A DNA stretch of 64,000 nt from Streptomyces sp. TLI_235 (lineage in GTDB: Bacteria; Actinomycetota; Actinomycetes; Streptomycetales; Streptomycetaceae), in NCBI GenBank assembly GCA_002300355.1, contig NSGV01000001.1:310001-374000 (forward strand), read 5' to 3'. A program made the position numbers and the translations under genes. This document shows positions 45,448-54,650 of the stretch, one piece after another. The notes beneath the pieces were generated by a model. That model ran no database searches. It saw only the letters and a program-made list of their open reading frames with translations, and was not told the origin of the DNA. The stretch's first letter is position 1. Each line of letters begins with the position of its first letter.

Positions 45448-46428
45448 ATGTTCAAGAGAGCCGCCGCCGCCGCGCTCGCCGGCGCCATGATCGTCGGCCT
45501 GTCCGCCTGTTCCTCGGCCGGAGGTTCGTCGGACGGCAAGAGCCCGGGCGGAAAGATCGTCCTCGGCTTCGCCCAGGTCGGCGCCGAGAGCGGGTGGCGC
45601 ACCGCGAACACGAAGTCCGTCCAGGAGGCTGCGAAGAAGGCCGGCATCACCCTCAAGTTCTCCGACGCGCAGCAGAAGCAGGAGAACCAGATCAAGGCGA
45701 TCCGGTCGTTCATCCAGCAGAAGGTCGATGTGATCGCCTTCTCCCCGGTGGTCGAGTCCGGTTGGGACACCGTCCTGAAGGAGGCCAAGGCCGCGCACAT
45801 CCCGGTGATCCTCACCGACCGCGCGATCGACTCCGAGGACACCTCCCTCTACGAGACCTTCCTCGGCTCGGATTTCGTCGAGGAGGGCAAGAAGGCCGGC
45901 GACTGGCTGGTCAAGGAGTACCAGGGCAAGCCGGGCGAGGTGAACATCGTCCAGTTGGAGGGCACCACCGGCTCCGCCCCGGCGAACGACCGCAAGTCGG
46001 GCTTCGCCGACGTGATCAAGGGCGAGCCGAAGTTCAAGGTCGTCGCCTCGCAGACGGGCGACTTCACCCGGGCCAAGGGCAAGGAGGTCATGCAGGCCTT
46101 CCTGAAGGCGCAGCCGAAGATCGACGTCCTCTACGCGCACAACGACGACATGGCGCTCGGCGCGATCCAGGCGATCGAGGAGGCCGGGAAGAAGCCCGGC
46201 ACCGACATCAGGATCGTCTCCGTCGACGGCGTCAAGGACGCCTTCACCGCCATGTCCCAGGGCAAGATCAACTTTGATGTGGAGTGCAACCCGCTCCTCG
46301 GCGACCAGCTGATGGAGCTGGCGAAGAAGGTCAAGAACGGCGAGAGCGTCGAGCGCCGGATCAAGACCGTCGAGGGCACCTTCACCCCCGAGCAGGCCAC
46401 CGCCGCACTGCCGACCCGTCAGTACTGA
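45448..46428 (+). CDS. YtfQ-like furanose-binding lipoprotein of an ABC importer
   Basis: A 326-residue periplasmic-binding-protein-type lipoprotein. The signal peptide with lipobox L-S-A-C (Cys near 21) is followed by a two-lobe sugar-binding fold (about 36-320) with F-S-P-V-V-E-S-G-W, D-R and H-N-D-D-M-A-L-G-A-I. It belongs to the ribose/galactofuranose (YtfQ-type) group. ATG 45448 follows GAGAGGAAG. It is the first gene of a four-gene importer (binding protein, ATPase, two permeases), the order of E. coli ytfQ-ytfR-ytfT-yjfF. With a GH54 enzyme divergent, L-arabinofuranose or arabino-oligomers are the likely ligands (inferred). Confidence 0.88.
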   Translation: MFKRAAAAALAGAMIVGLSACSSAGGSSDGKSPGGKIVLGFAQVGAESGWRTANTKSVQEAAKKAGITLKFSDAQQKQENQIKAIRSFIQQKVDVIAFSPVVESGWDTVLKEAKAAHIPVILTDRAIDSEDTSLYETFLGSDFVEEGKKAGDWLVKEYQGKPGEVNIVQLEGTTGSAPANDRKSGFADVIKGEPKFKVVASQTGDFTRAKGKEVMQAFLKAQPKIDVLYAHNDDMALGAIQAIEEAGKKPGTDIRIVSVDGVKDAFTAMSQGKINFDVECNPLLGDQLMELAKKVKNGESVERRIKTVEGTFTPEQATAALPTRQY

Positions 46429-46443
46429 CCGGTCCGGGCTCCC

Positions 46444-46483
46444 GGCCGCCCGCCGCGTCGCATCCCCGACGGGCGGGCGGCCC
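46444..46483 (+). other. hairpin between binding-protein and ATPase genes
   Basis: An imperfect stem of about 16 bp (46444-46460 with 46467-46483) follows the binding-protein stop by 15 bp. Such hairpins commonly stabilise the upstream message or attenuate, giving more binding protein than membrane components. Confidence 0.5.
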
Positions 46484-46513
46484 CGGGCCCGACCGACCAC
46501 GAAAGGAGGACCG

Positions 46514-48037
46514 ATGCAGCAACCGGTCCTGGAAGTACGCGGGCTCCGCAAGGAGTTCCCCGGCGTGCTGGCACTCGACGGCGTCGACTTCCGGCTCTTC
46601 CCGGGTGAGGTGCACGCGCTGATGGGCGAGAACGGCGCGGGCAAGTCCACCCTCATCAAGGTCCTCACCGGCGTCCACCCGGCGGACGGCGGCCAGGTCA
46701 CCATGGCCGGCCGCCCGCTGCGGATCACCGGGCCGCTCCAGGCGCAGCAGGCCGGCATCTCGACCGTCTACCAGGAGGTCAACCTCTGCCCGAATCTGTC
46801 GGTGGCGGAGAACCTGTTCATCGGCCGCGAGCCCCGCCGCCGCGGCCTGATCCACTGGTCCGAGCTGCGGCGCCGCGCCGCGGACTCCGTCGCCGAACTC
46901 GACCTGGACATCGACGTCACCGCCCGCCTGGACAGCTTCTCGATCGCCGTCCAGCAGCTGGTCGCCATCGCCCGGGCGGTCGACGTCGACGCCAAGGTGC
47001 TCGTCCTGGACGAGCCGACCTCCAGCCTCGACCGCGATGAGGTCGCCCAACTGTTCACCGTCATGCGGCGGTTGCGCGAGCGGGGTACGGCGATCCTGTT
47101 CGTCTCCCACTTCCTCGACCAGATCTACGAGATCTGCGACCGCATGACGATCCTGCGCAACGGCCGGCTCGAGGGCGAGTACCTCACCCGGGATATCGGC
47201 CAGGTCCAGCTGGTCTCCCGCATGATCGGCGCGGAACTCGTCGGCCTCGAAAGCCTGGGGGCCGGTGGGCGGCGGACGGAGGGGCCCGCGCCGGAGCTCA
47301 CGCAGCCGTTCCTGAGGGCGGAGAAGCTCGGCCGCCGCGGCGCGATCGAACCCTACGACCTGACCGTCCGGCCCGGCGAGGTGGTGGGTCTCGCCGGACT
47401 GCTCGGCTCCGGCCGCACCGAGGCCGCACGACTGCTGTTCGGGGCCGACCACGCAGACAGCGGCACCGTGCGGGTGGACGGCAGGCCTGCCGCGCTGCGC
47501 AGCCCGCAGGCCGCCATCGGCCACGGCATCGCGTTCTGCTCGGAGAACCGCAAGGCCGAGGGCCTCATCGGCGAGCTCACCGTGCGCGAGAACATCGTCC
47601 TGGCCCTCCAGGCGTCCCGCGGCTGGCTCCGCCCCCTGTCGCGCACCGCCCAGGACGACTTCGCGCTGCGGTGGATCCGGGCGCTGAACATCCGCCCCGG
47701 CGACCCCGAGGCACTGGTGCGCAACCTTTCCGGCGGCAACCAGCAGAAGGTGCTGCTCGCCCGCTGGCTGATCACGGACCCGAAGCTGCTCATCCTGGAC
47801 GAACCGACCCGCGGCATCGACGTCGGCGCGAAGGCCGAGATCCAGAAGCTGGTCGCCGGCCTGGCCGAGAAGGGCATGGCCGTGCTGTTCATCTCCGCCG
47901 AACTGGAGGAGGTCCTGCGCCTCAGCCACCGGATCGGCGTGCTGCGCGACCACCGCGTCGTCGCCCAGCTGGCCAACGACGGATCGCTCACCCCGGAGCA
48001 CCTCATGGAAACCATCGCGAGCGGAGCCCGGCGATGA
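46514..48037 (+). CDS. sugar ABC transporter ATPase, YtfR type
   Basis: A 507-residue tandem-domain ATPase energising furanose import. The first half has Walker A G-E-N-G-A-G-K-S-T (about 38) and Walker B V-L-V-L-D-E-P-T-S. The second half has a degenerate Walker A (G-L-L-G-S-G-R-T-E near 290, no Lys), then L-S-G-G-N-Q-Q-K and L-I-L-D-E-P-T-R-G-I-D. Degeneracy of the second site is normal for the CUT2/ribose-type family. ATG 46514 follows AAAGGAGG. Its stop overlaps the first permease start (ATGA). Confidence 0.93.
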   Translation: MQQPVLEVRGLRKEFPGVLALDGVDFRLFPGEVHALMGENGAGKSTLIKVLTGVHPADGGQVTMAGRPLRITGPLQAQQAGISTVYQEVNLCPNLSVAENLFIGREPRRRGLIHWSELRRRAADSVAELDLDIDVTARLDSFSIAVQQLVAIARAVDVDAKVLVLDEPTSSLDRDEVAQLFTVMRRLRERGTAILFVSHFLDQIYEICDRMTILRNGRLEGEYLTRDIGQVQLVSRMIGAELVGLESLGAGGRRTEGPAPELTQPFLRAEKLGRRGAIEPYDLTVRPGEVVGLAGLLGSGRTEAARLLFGADHADSGTVRVDGRPAALRSPQAAIGHGIAFCSENRKAEGLIGELTVRENIVLALQASRGWLRPLSRTAQDDFALRWIRALNIRPGDPEALVRNLSGGNQQKVLLARWLITDPKLLILDEPTRGIDVGAKAEIQKLVAGLAEKGMAVLFISAELEEVLRLSHRIGVLRDHRVVAQLANDGSLTPEHLMETIASGARR

Positions 48038-49080
48038 CGAAACACCGGCTCTTCTGGCCCGCGGCGGTCCTCGTCGTCATGCTGCTGGCCAACCTGCTGT
48101 TCACACCGGACTTCTTCGCCGTCCACACCAAGGAGGGGCACCTCTACGGCAGCCTGATCGACATCCTGCACTTCGGCGCGCCGCTCGTGCTCGTCTCCCT
48201 GGGCATGACGCCGGTCGTCGCGACCGGCGGGATCGACCTGTCGGTGGGCTCCACGGTCGCCATCGCCGGCGCCCTGGCCTGCCTGCACATCAGCGAGGCC
48301 GCCGACCCGGGCAGCATCTCCACCGTCCTCGTCGCCGTGGCGCTGGCGCTGGCCGTCGCGCTCGTCCTCGGTGCGGTCAACGGCCTGCTGGTCACCCGCA
48401 TCGGCGTGCAGCCGATCGTCGCCACGCTCATCCTCATGGTCGCCGGCCGCGGCGTCGCCCAGCTGATCACCGACGGCCAGATCATCACCGTCACCAGCGA
48501 CCCGTACCGGCTCATCGGCGGCGGCTACTGGCTCACCGTCCCGTTCTCCGTGCTGCTGGCGGGGGCCGTGGTCGTGCTGGCCCTGCTGCTCACCCGCTCC
48601 ACGGCGCTGGGCCTGTTGCTGGAGTCGGTCGGCGGCAACCCGGTGGCCAGCCGTCTCGTCGGCATCCGGGCCGGCCGACTGGTCACCCTGGTCTACGTGG
48701 CCAGCGCCGTGTGCGCGGCCGTCGCCGGACTCATGATCAGCTCCAACGTCTCGGCCGCCGACGGCAACAACGCCGGCCTGTGGATCGAGCTCGACGCCAT
48801 CCTGGCCGTCGTCATCGGCGGCACCTCGCTGAACGGCGGGCGGTTCTCGATCGGCGGCACGGTGCTCGGCGCGCTGGTCATCCAGACCCTGTCCACCACC
48901 ATCTACACGATCGGCATCCCGCCGGAGACCACCCTGGTCTTCAAGGCCGCCGTGGTGATCACCGTGTGCCTGATCCAGTCGCCGCAGTTCCGCTCCAAGG
49001 TCGCCCGTCGGCGGACCTCCGCCCACGGCAGCCCGCAGGCACAGCCCGCGGCGCCGGCCGACCTGGAGGTGGGCGCGTGA
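48034..49080 (+). CDS. sugar ABC transporter permease, YtfT type
   Basis: A 348-residue inner-membrane permease with about ten helices. The family motif T-G-G-I-D-L-S-V-G-S is near residue 66, and the late motif A-V-V-I-G-G-T-S-L-N-G-G-R-F-S-I-G-G-T-V-L-G-A near 255. It is one half of the heterodimeric furanose channel. ATG 48034 overlaps the ATPase stop; its own stop overlaps the next permease start (GTGA at 49077-49080), so stoichiometric translation is likely. Confidence 0.92.
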   Translation: MTKHRLFWPAAVLVVMLLANLLFTPDFFAVHTKEGHLYGSLIDILHFGAPLVLVSLGMTPVVATGGIDLSVGSTVAIAGALACLHISEAADPGSISTVLVAVALALAVALVLGAVNGLLVTRIGVQPIVATLILMVAGRGVAQLITDGQIITVTSDPYRLIGGGYWLTVPFSVLLAGAVVVLALLLTRSTALGLLLESVGGNPVASRLVGIRAGRLVTLVYVASAVCAAVAGLMISSNVSAADGNNAGLWIELDAILAVVIGGTSLNGGRFSIGGTVLGALVIQTLSTTIYTIGIPPETTLVFKAAVVITVCLIQSPQFRSKVARRRTSAHGSPQAQPAAPADLEVGA

Positions 49081-50051
49081 GCACCACTCACTCCGCCGGA
49101 CTGCGCGGCCATGTGCCGCTGCTGGTCACCTCCGTCCTGCTCGTCGCGATGTTCGGTGTCGGCTCGGTGCAGTACGAGGGCTTCTTCTCGGGCCAGGTCC
49201 TGCTCAACCTCCTGATCGACAACGCCTTTCTCCTGGTCGTCGCCGTCGGGATGACCTTCGTGATCCTCACCGGCGGGATCGACCTGTCGGTCGGCGCGGT
49301 CGTCGCCCTGTCGACGATGGTCTCGGCCTGGCTGGTGGAGCAGCACCACTGGCCGGTCCTGGTCGTCGTCCCCCTGGTGCTGGCCATCGGCACGGGGCTG
49401 GGATGGGCCATGGGCTGGGTCGTCCACACCTTCGAGATCCAGCCGTTCATCGTGACGCTCGCCGGCATGTTCCTGGCCCGCGGCCTCTGCTACACGATCA
49501 GCGTCGAATCGATCTCCATCACCGATCCGTCGTACACCGCGATGGCGCAGACCCGCGTCCCGCTGCCCGGCGACACGTTCCTCTCCCCCAGCGCCGTCAT
49601 CGCCGTGCTGGTCGCCGCCGTGGCCTTCGTGGTCCTGCACCACACCCGGTTCGGCCGCAACGTGTACGCGCTGGGCGGCAGCGAGCAGTCCGCGCTGCTG
49701 ATGGGCCTGCCGGTGGCCCGCACCAGGATCACCGTCTACGCCGTCAGCGGTTTCTGCTCCGCCCTCGGCGGCGTCCTGCTGACGTTCTACATGCTCTCCG
49801 GCTACGGCCTGCACGCCGTCGGCCTGGAGCTCGACGCCATCGCCGCCGTGGTCATCGGCGGCACCCTCCTCACCGGTGGGTCCGGCTACCTGATCGGCAC
49901 GGTCCTGGGCGTGGCGGTCCTCGGCCTCATCCAGACGATCATCAGCTTCCAGGGCACGCTCAGCTCCTGGTGGACGAGGATCGTCATCGGCGCCCTGCTG
50001 TTCGTCTTCATCGTGCTCCAACGCCTCATCACCGCACGTCGCCGGGTGTAG
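49077..50051 (+). CDS. sugar ABC transporter permease, YjfF type
   Basis: A 324-residue second permease of the importer, with T-G-G-I-D-L-S-V-G-A near residue 60 and A-V-V-I-G-G-T-L-L-T-G-G-S-G-Y near 258. Two different permeases after one dual ATPase is the YtfT/YjfF arrangement and separates this system from ribose importers that use one permease gene. GTG 49077 overlaps the preceding stop. A perfect hairpin ends the operon at 50072. Confidence 0.92.
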   Translation: MSTTHSAGLRGHVPLLVTSVLLVAMFGVGSVQYEGFFSGQVLLNLLIDNAFLLVVAVGMTFVILTGGIDLSVGAVVALSTMVSAWLVEQHHWPVLVVVPLVLAIGTGLGWAMGWVVHTFEIQPFIVTLAGMFLARGLCYTISVESISITDPSYTAMAQTRVPLPGDTFLSPSAVIAVLVAAVAFVVLHHTRFGRNVYALGGSEQSALLMGLPVARTRITVYAVSGFCSALGGVLLTFYMLSGYGLHAVGLELDAIAAVVIGGTLLTGGSGYLIGTVLGVAVLGLIQTIISFQGTLSSWWTRIVIGALLFVFIVLQRLITARRRV

Positions 50052-50071
50052 GCCCGCCCGACCACGGCATG

Positions 50072-50105
50072 GTGCCCGCACCGGACCCCCGGCCGGTGCG
50101 GGCAC
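50072..50105 (+). terminator. terminator of the furanose importer operon
   Basis: A 13-bp perfect stem (50072-50084 with 50093-50105) with an 8-base loop, 20 bp past the last permease stop. Confidence 0.8.
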
Positions 50106-50154
50106 GTGCGTCGAGCAGCCGTCGGTCCGTGCCCGACATCACCCGCGCGACTCC

Positions 50155-50190
50155 GGCGGGCGGGGCGCCCTCCTGGACGCCCCGCCCGCC
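50155..50190 (-). terminator. terminator of the Atg22-like transporter gene
   Basis: A 13-bp perfect stem (50155-50167 with 50178-50190) lies directly beside the stop at 50192 on the minus strand. Confidence 0.75.
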
Positions 50191-50191
50191 G

Positions 50192-51592
50192 TCACAGCTT
50201 CTCGGGGACGGGGTTGCCGACGGCCTCGACGGCCCGGCGGAGGGGGACCTTCACCAGCACGGCGAAGCCGATCACGAAGAACACCAGCAGGGAGATGATC
50301 GCCGAGCGGTAGCTGCCGGTGATCTGGTACGCGAGGCCGAAGACCAGCGGGCCCATCCAACTGGTGCCGCGGTCGCTGACCTTGTAGACGCTGAAGTACT
50401 CGGCCTCCCGGCCGGCCGGGATCAGGTGGGAGAACAGCGAGCGGGAGAGAGCCTGGCTGCCGCCGAGCACCAGGCCGATCATGCAGGCCAGGGCGAAGAA
50501 CCAGATCGGCCGGTGAGCGGGCATGACGTACCCCAGGGCGAGCGTGAACACCCAGGCGACCAGCGAGCCGAGGACGGTCCGCTTGGCGCCGTACCGGCCG
50601 GCGATCCGGCCGAGGAGCAGTGCGCCGCAGATCGCCACGATCTGGACCAGCAGCACGGCGGCGACCAGCGAGGTCTGGTCCATGCCGAGCTCCTCGCTGC
50701 CGTAGAGCGAGGCCTGGGAGACGACGGTCTGGATGCCGTCGTTGTAGCACAGGAAGGCGCCCAGGTAGAGCAGTGTGAGCGGGTACTGGCGCATGCCCCG
50801 CAGGGTGCGGGCGAGTTCGCGCAGGCTGCCGGCGGCGGGCCGGTCGGGCACGGCTGCGGCACGGTCGGGGGCCACGCCGGCCCGGGAGGGCAGCCGCAGC
50901 ATCGGGACGATCGTGAACAGCGCCCACCACAGGCCGGCCGAGGCCAGGCAGATCCGCACGGCCGTGCCGGAGGAAAGGCCGAGCGCGTCGTGGCCCTCGA
51001 ACAGCGCCAGGTTGGCGATCAGCAGCAGTCCGCCTCCCGCGTAGCCGTAGGCCCAACCCTTGGAGGAGACCGCGTCGCGCTCGTCGGGGGCGGCCAGGCC
51101 CGGAAGGTAGGCGTACGAGAGCGCGACCGACACCGCGTACGCGATGTTGGCGACCACCAGCAGCGCGCCGCCGAGCAGGTAGCGGTCACCGCCGAGGAAG
51201 AACATCCCCATCGTGGTGATCGCGCCGACGTAGGCGAAACCGCACATCAGCTCCTTGTGCCGCCCGGTTCGGTCCGCGACCGTGCCGGTCAGCAGCATCA
51301 CCGCGACCGACACCAGCACGGAGAAGGAGACCGTGTACGGGAAGAACGAGCCCGCGCGGATCGAGAGGCCGAGCGGGTGCACGTCGCCGGCCGCGTCGGC
51401 GGCGTTCTTGGCGACGGAGGTCAGGTACGGTCCGAGGAACACCGTCAGGACGGTCGCCGAGAACGCGGCGTTGGCCCAGTCGTTGATGTACCAGCCGAAC
51501 TGCATCCGGCGCAGGGTGCGGCCGGCGGCGGTCGCCGGGGTGTCCGGGGCCTGGTCCGGCGCCTGGTCCGGCAGAGGGGCAGCGGTGCTCAT
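50192..51592 (-). CDS. Atg22/UMF1-like MFS transporter
   Basis: A 466-residue MFS-type permease with about 12 helices. The first helix motif F-G-W-Y-I-N-D-W-A-N-A-A-F-S near residue 32 is the hallmark of the Atg22/UMF1 group, and G-T-V-A-D-R-T-G-R-H-K is the loop-2 motif. Bacterial members have unassigned substrates. ATG 51592 overlaps the stop of the glycerophosphodiesterase gene (ATGA), so the two are translated together. A transporter of phosphodiester-derived products, for example amino alcohols or sugar alcohols, is a reasonable guess. Confidence 0.85.
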   Translation of the reverse strand: MSTAAPLPDQAPDQAPDTPATAAGRTLRRMQFGWYINDWANAAFSATVLTVFLGPYLTSVAKNAADAAGDVHPLGLSIRAGSFFPYTVSFSVLVSVAVMLLTGTVADRTGRHKELMCGFAYVGAITTMGMFFLGGDRYLLGGALLVVANIAYAVSVALSYAYLPGLAAPDERDAVSSKGWAYGYAGGGLLLIANLALFEGHDALGLSSGTAVRICLASAGLWWALFTIVPMLRLPSRAGVAPDRAAAVPDRPAAGSLRELARTLRGMRQYPLTLLYLGAFLCYNDGIQTVVSQASLYGSEELGMDQTSLVAAVLLVQIVAICGALLLGRIAGRYGAKRTVLGSLVAWVFTLALGYVMPAHRPIWFFALACMIGLVLGGSQALSRSLFSHLIPAGREAEYFSVYKVSDRGTSWMGPLVFGLAYQITGSYRSAIISLLVFFVIGFAVLVKVPLRRAVEAVGNPVPEKL

Positions 51593-52392
51593 GGGGCTCC
51601 TGTCTCCGTGCTGGAGCCGGTGCTGCCGTCGTTCCAGCAGCCGCGCTCACCGAGGACGTCCCGCAGGACGTCGATGCGATCGGCCATGATGCCATCCACA
51701 CCGAGGTCGAGGAGAGCCCCGATCCGGATGGGATCGTCCACCGTCCAGACGTGCACCTGCAGGCCGAGGCGGTGGGCGGCGCGGACGAAGGCCCGGTCGA
51801 CGACCCGCACGCCCAGGTGCCGCTCCGGCACCTGCGCGCACACCCCGGCGAACGGCGCCCCGCGCCCCCGCAGCAGCGGCCCGGCCAGCGAGAGAAGCCG
51901 CAGCCGGGCCACCTCGCGCGGGCCGAGCGAGGTGGCCAGCCGGGGGCCGGCGGCGGCGCGGACGGCAGCGAGGCGGCTGTCGGAGAAGCCGCCGACGCAG
52001 ACCCGGTCCCAGGCGTCGGTCCGGCGAATCGCCTCGACCAGCGGCCCGACGGCCGGCGCCGCCTTGACGTCGACGTTGAAGCGGGCCGCGGGGAACGCGC
52101 CGAGCAGGTCCTCCAGCAGCGGCACTGGCTCGGTGCCACCGATCCGGGCCTGCCTGACGGTGTCCCAGGGCAGTTCGGCCACCGCCCCGGTGCAGTCGGT
52201 GACCCGGTCGAGGCGGGAGTCGTGGAAGGCCACGAGCACACCGTCGCGGGTGGCGTGCACGTCCGTCTCGAGGTAGCGGTACCCGAGGGCGACGGCCGCC
52301 TCGAAGGCGGCGAGCGAGTTCTCGGGATGGCCGAGGTCACCACCGCGGTGCGCGAAGGCGAGCGGCCCCGGTTGGTCGAGGAAGGGGTGCAT
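51589..52392 (-). CDS. glycerophosphodiester phosphodiesterase
   Basis: A 267-residue GDPD-family hydrolase with a TIM-barrel fold. A-H-R-G-G near residue 14, P-E-N-S-L-A-A-F, E-T-D-V-H-A-T-R-D-G and F-H-D-S-R-L-D-R provide the metal ligands and catalytic His pair, and the C-terminal strands end H-V-W-T-V-D-D and G-V-D-G-I-M-A-D. It hydrolyses glycerophosphodiesters to glycerol-3-phosphate and an alcohol. No signal peptide, so it is cytoplasmic. ATG 52392 is chosen; the 13 extra upstream codons have no ribosome site. It is coupled to the downstream Atg22-like transporter. Confidence 0.9.
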   Translation of the reverse strand: MHPFLDQPGPLAFAHRGGDLGHPENSLAAFEAAVALGYRYLETDVHATRDGVLVAFHDSRLDRVTDCTGAVAELPWDTVRQARIGGTEPVPLLEDLLGAFPAARFNVDVKAAPAVGPLVEAIRRTDAWDRVCVGGFSDSRLAAVRAAAGPRLATSLGPREVARLRLLSLAGPLLRGRGAPFAGVCAQVPERHLGVRVVDRAFVRAAHRLGLQVHVWTVDDPIRIGALLDLGVDGIMADRIDVLRDVLGERGCWNDGSTGSSTETGAP

Positions 52393-52503
52393 GACGTGCT
52401 CCGAGGTGCGGAGAGAGGGACCGACGGGCACACGTGGCCAGGCGGTGCTGCCCGCTCCGACGGCGTCTCGGATCGCGCGCGCGTTACAGTATGACGCAAC
52501 CTG

Positions 52504-53637
52504 TCAAGCAGTAACGTCCGCTGCGCCGGACCGGGCCCCGAGAGCGGCGTCCGCGGGCCGGGAGGCCGTGAGACGCGGATCGGCGGCCGGCGACGCCGTA
52601 CGCGGCGAACGCCGGACCGCGGCCTGGCGGGTGCGCCGGACGAGGCCGTGCAGACGCTGGACGACCACGAAGCCGCGCATCCGATCGGCCAGCGTCAGGC
52701 GGTACTTGAGCCGCAGCTGCAGGCTCAACCCGGCGAGCCGCTCGGGGCCGATGTCCTGGAGCAGTCGGCCGACATGCCGCTGGTAGGCCTCGCGGAAGGC
52801 ACGGTCGCCGTCCGGGACGGACCAGAAGAACATCGGCACCTCCTCGACCAGGCAGTTCCGGTCGTAGGCGCGCAGGTGCCCGGCGAACGCGGGCTCGGGG
52901 CGGGCGAGCAGCCACTCCCGGACCAGTTCCATCGAGCGGACCCGGTCGACCAGGCCCCGCGGGTCGGTCTTCTTCTGGGTGATGGACAGCTCGCCGTCCT
53001 CGCGGACCCGCCAGTGGTAGATCGGCTCGGCGAGCACGTCGACCCGCTCGGCGAGGAAATGGAGGGGCACACTGACCGGGGCGTCCTCGTACAGGATGCC
53101 CTCGGGGTAGCGGATGCCCGCAGAATCGAAGAAGGAGCGCCGGTAGACCTTGTTCCAGGCCGTGCGGTCGGTGACCAGGGCAGGCAGCTCGCTGACGTGG
53201 GTGCGCAGCCGGGTCTCGCGGAACGGGCGCCGGTGGGCGTGCGAGGGGGCGAGGCCGCCCGTGCGCAGGCGCATCGCGTTGCCGGCGGCGAAGTCGGATC
53301 CGGTCTCGTCCAGCGTGCGGATCATCAGCTGGTACGCGTGCGGCGGCAGGGTGTCGTCGCTGTCGACGAAGGCCAGGTACTCGGTTCCCGGGGTGAGGTG
53401 GCGCCAGCCGGTGTTGCGGGCGGCGCCGAGGCCCTTGTTCTCCTGCCGGACCAGCCGGAAGCGCGGGTCCTCGGCGGCGTACGCCTTGGCGATGACGGGG
53501 CCGTCGTCGGTCGAGCCGTCGTCGACCATGACGCACTCGAAATCCTCGAAGGTCTGGGCCGCGATCGAGTCCAGGCACTCCTTGAGATAGCGCTGGACGT
53601 TGTAGATCGGAACGACGACGGAGAGGCGCGGGGCCAT
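52504..53637 (-). CDS. glycosyltransferase family 2
   Basis: A 377-residue GT-A-fold glycosyltransferase. The N-terminal S-V-V-V-P-I-Y-N-V (6-14), D-D-G-S-T-D-D-G near 39, G-L-G-A-A-R-N-T-G near 70 and the metal-binding D-S-D-D near 91 are all present. W-N-K-V-Y-R-R-S-F-F and Y-E-D-A-P are the acceptor-side motifs of teichoic-acid or capsule-type enzymes. It probably adds sugar or polyol phosphate units to a wall polymer. ATG 53637 is directly at the fold start. It lies 111 bp upstream of the glycerophosphodiesterase gene on the same strand, and a wall teichoic-acid link is possible. Confidence 0.88.
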   Translation of the reverse strand: MAPRLSVVVPIYNVQRYLKECLDSIAAQTFEDFECVMVDDGSTDDGPVIAKAYAAEDPRFRLVRQENKGLGAARNTGWRHLTPGTEYLAFVDSDDTLPPHAYQLMIRTLDETGSDFAAGNAMRLRTGGLAPSHAHRRPFRETRLRTHVSELPALVTDRTAWNKVYRRSFFDSAGIRYPEGILYEDAPVSVPLHFLAERVDVLAEPIYHWRVREDGELSITQKKTDPRGLVDRVRSMELVREWLLARPEPAFAGHLRAYDRNCLVEEVPMFFWSVPDGDRAFREAYQRHVGRLLQDIGPERLAGLSLQLRLKYRLTLADRMRGFVVVQRLHGLVRRTRQAAVRRSPRTASPAADPRLTASRPADAALGARSGAADVTA

Positions 53638-53810
53638 CGGACGGCCTTTCGCTCAGGGACGGGCGCGCCGGAAGGCGCCGACCACGGATCACCGAAGGTG
53701 ACTGGTCGCCACCGGTGGCGGGCCCGAGCGTAGGGAAGGCACACAGCGGCAGGGTGAACGGCGGTTGGCGTCGAACCTGCGGCTTGGTGCGCCGGCCGCA
53801 CCCGGTCCCG

Positions 53811-54410
53811 TCAGAGTGCCGCGACCGGTCGTGCCTCGGTCTGCCCCGCGGCGATCTGCCCGACCTGAGCGGCGGTGATCTCCCTGATCACCAGGAACAG
53901 CATGATCCCGGATGCGGCGGCGAGCAGGACGACGTACGGGGAGAACATCGGATTCGGCAGGGACCGGGCGCAGACCAGCGCCACGAGAACCTTGACCAGC
54001 CGAATCCACCACCATCCCTCGACCAGCCAGGCCCGGTCGGTGAGTCCGCTCGCGCGGCGGACGTCGAGGGTGACCCGGCGCGGTATCCACAGCATGGCCA
54101 CCGGGATGAACCACCCCCCGATCGCGAAGCCCGGGGCATACCGGTGGGTGCCGGGCGCGAACGCCTCCGCATTGAGTCTGCAACGGCGGAGCCAGCAGAT
54201 CACCGCGACCAGCGCGACCGCGGCGAGCAAGGACACGATCGACACGGCCCGGACGGAGACTCCCGCCGCGCTGCGACCGGTCGTCGCCAACGCCACCTGC
54301 GCCAACAGCTCGACCACGATCACCGCTTGCGCGACCGTCGCCGACCGTCTCGGGTCGCGCACCGCCTGCGGGGCGGGCTTGGGTACCGCGCCGAGTGTGT
54401 CGTTCTGCAT
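53811..54410 (-). CDS. DUF4328 membrane protein
   Basis: A 199-residue integral membrane protein with about four to five helices. The DUF4328 pattern is visible: G-W-F-I-P-V-A-M-L-W-I-P-R-R (about 98-111), W-W-W-I-R-L and late hydrophobic segments. These proteins are widespread in actinomycetes and of unknown function. ATG 54410 has a poor ribosome site; a TTG 14 codons upstream is the only other option. It is a single gene between the glycosyltransferase and chitinase genes. Confidence 0.75.
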   Translation of the reverse strand: MQNDTLGAVPKPAPQAVRDPRRSATVAQAVIVVELLAQVALATTGRSAAGVSVRAVSIVSLLAAVALVAVICWLRRCRLNAEAFAPGTHRYAPGFAIGGWFIPVAMLWIPRRVTLDVRRASGLTDRAWLVEGWWWIRLVKVLVALVCARSLPNPMFSPYVVLLAAASGIMLFLVIREITAAQVGQIAAGQTEARPVAAL

Positions 54411-54650
54411 GATGGCCCGTCGGAGAAGGACTGCGGTGCTGGTCACGCGCAATGAGGGGAGAAACTTAGCGGCGATCTGGCGGCCTCGTCCACGGACTTG
54501 ATCACGGTGCGGTTTCCCTGGGCTGGTGGTCGTCGTCCTGCTGTCCCCGAGCGACAGCCCGCGCCCCGGGCTCGGACCCGAGTGCAGTTCCGGTCGGTGA
54601 CCGACTGCAGATCGAGACCGTGTACCGGGGCGCGGGAGGTCAGCGGGAGA

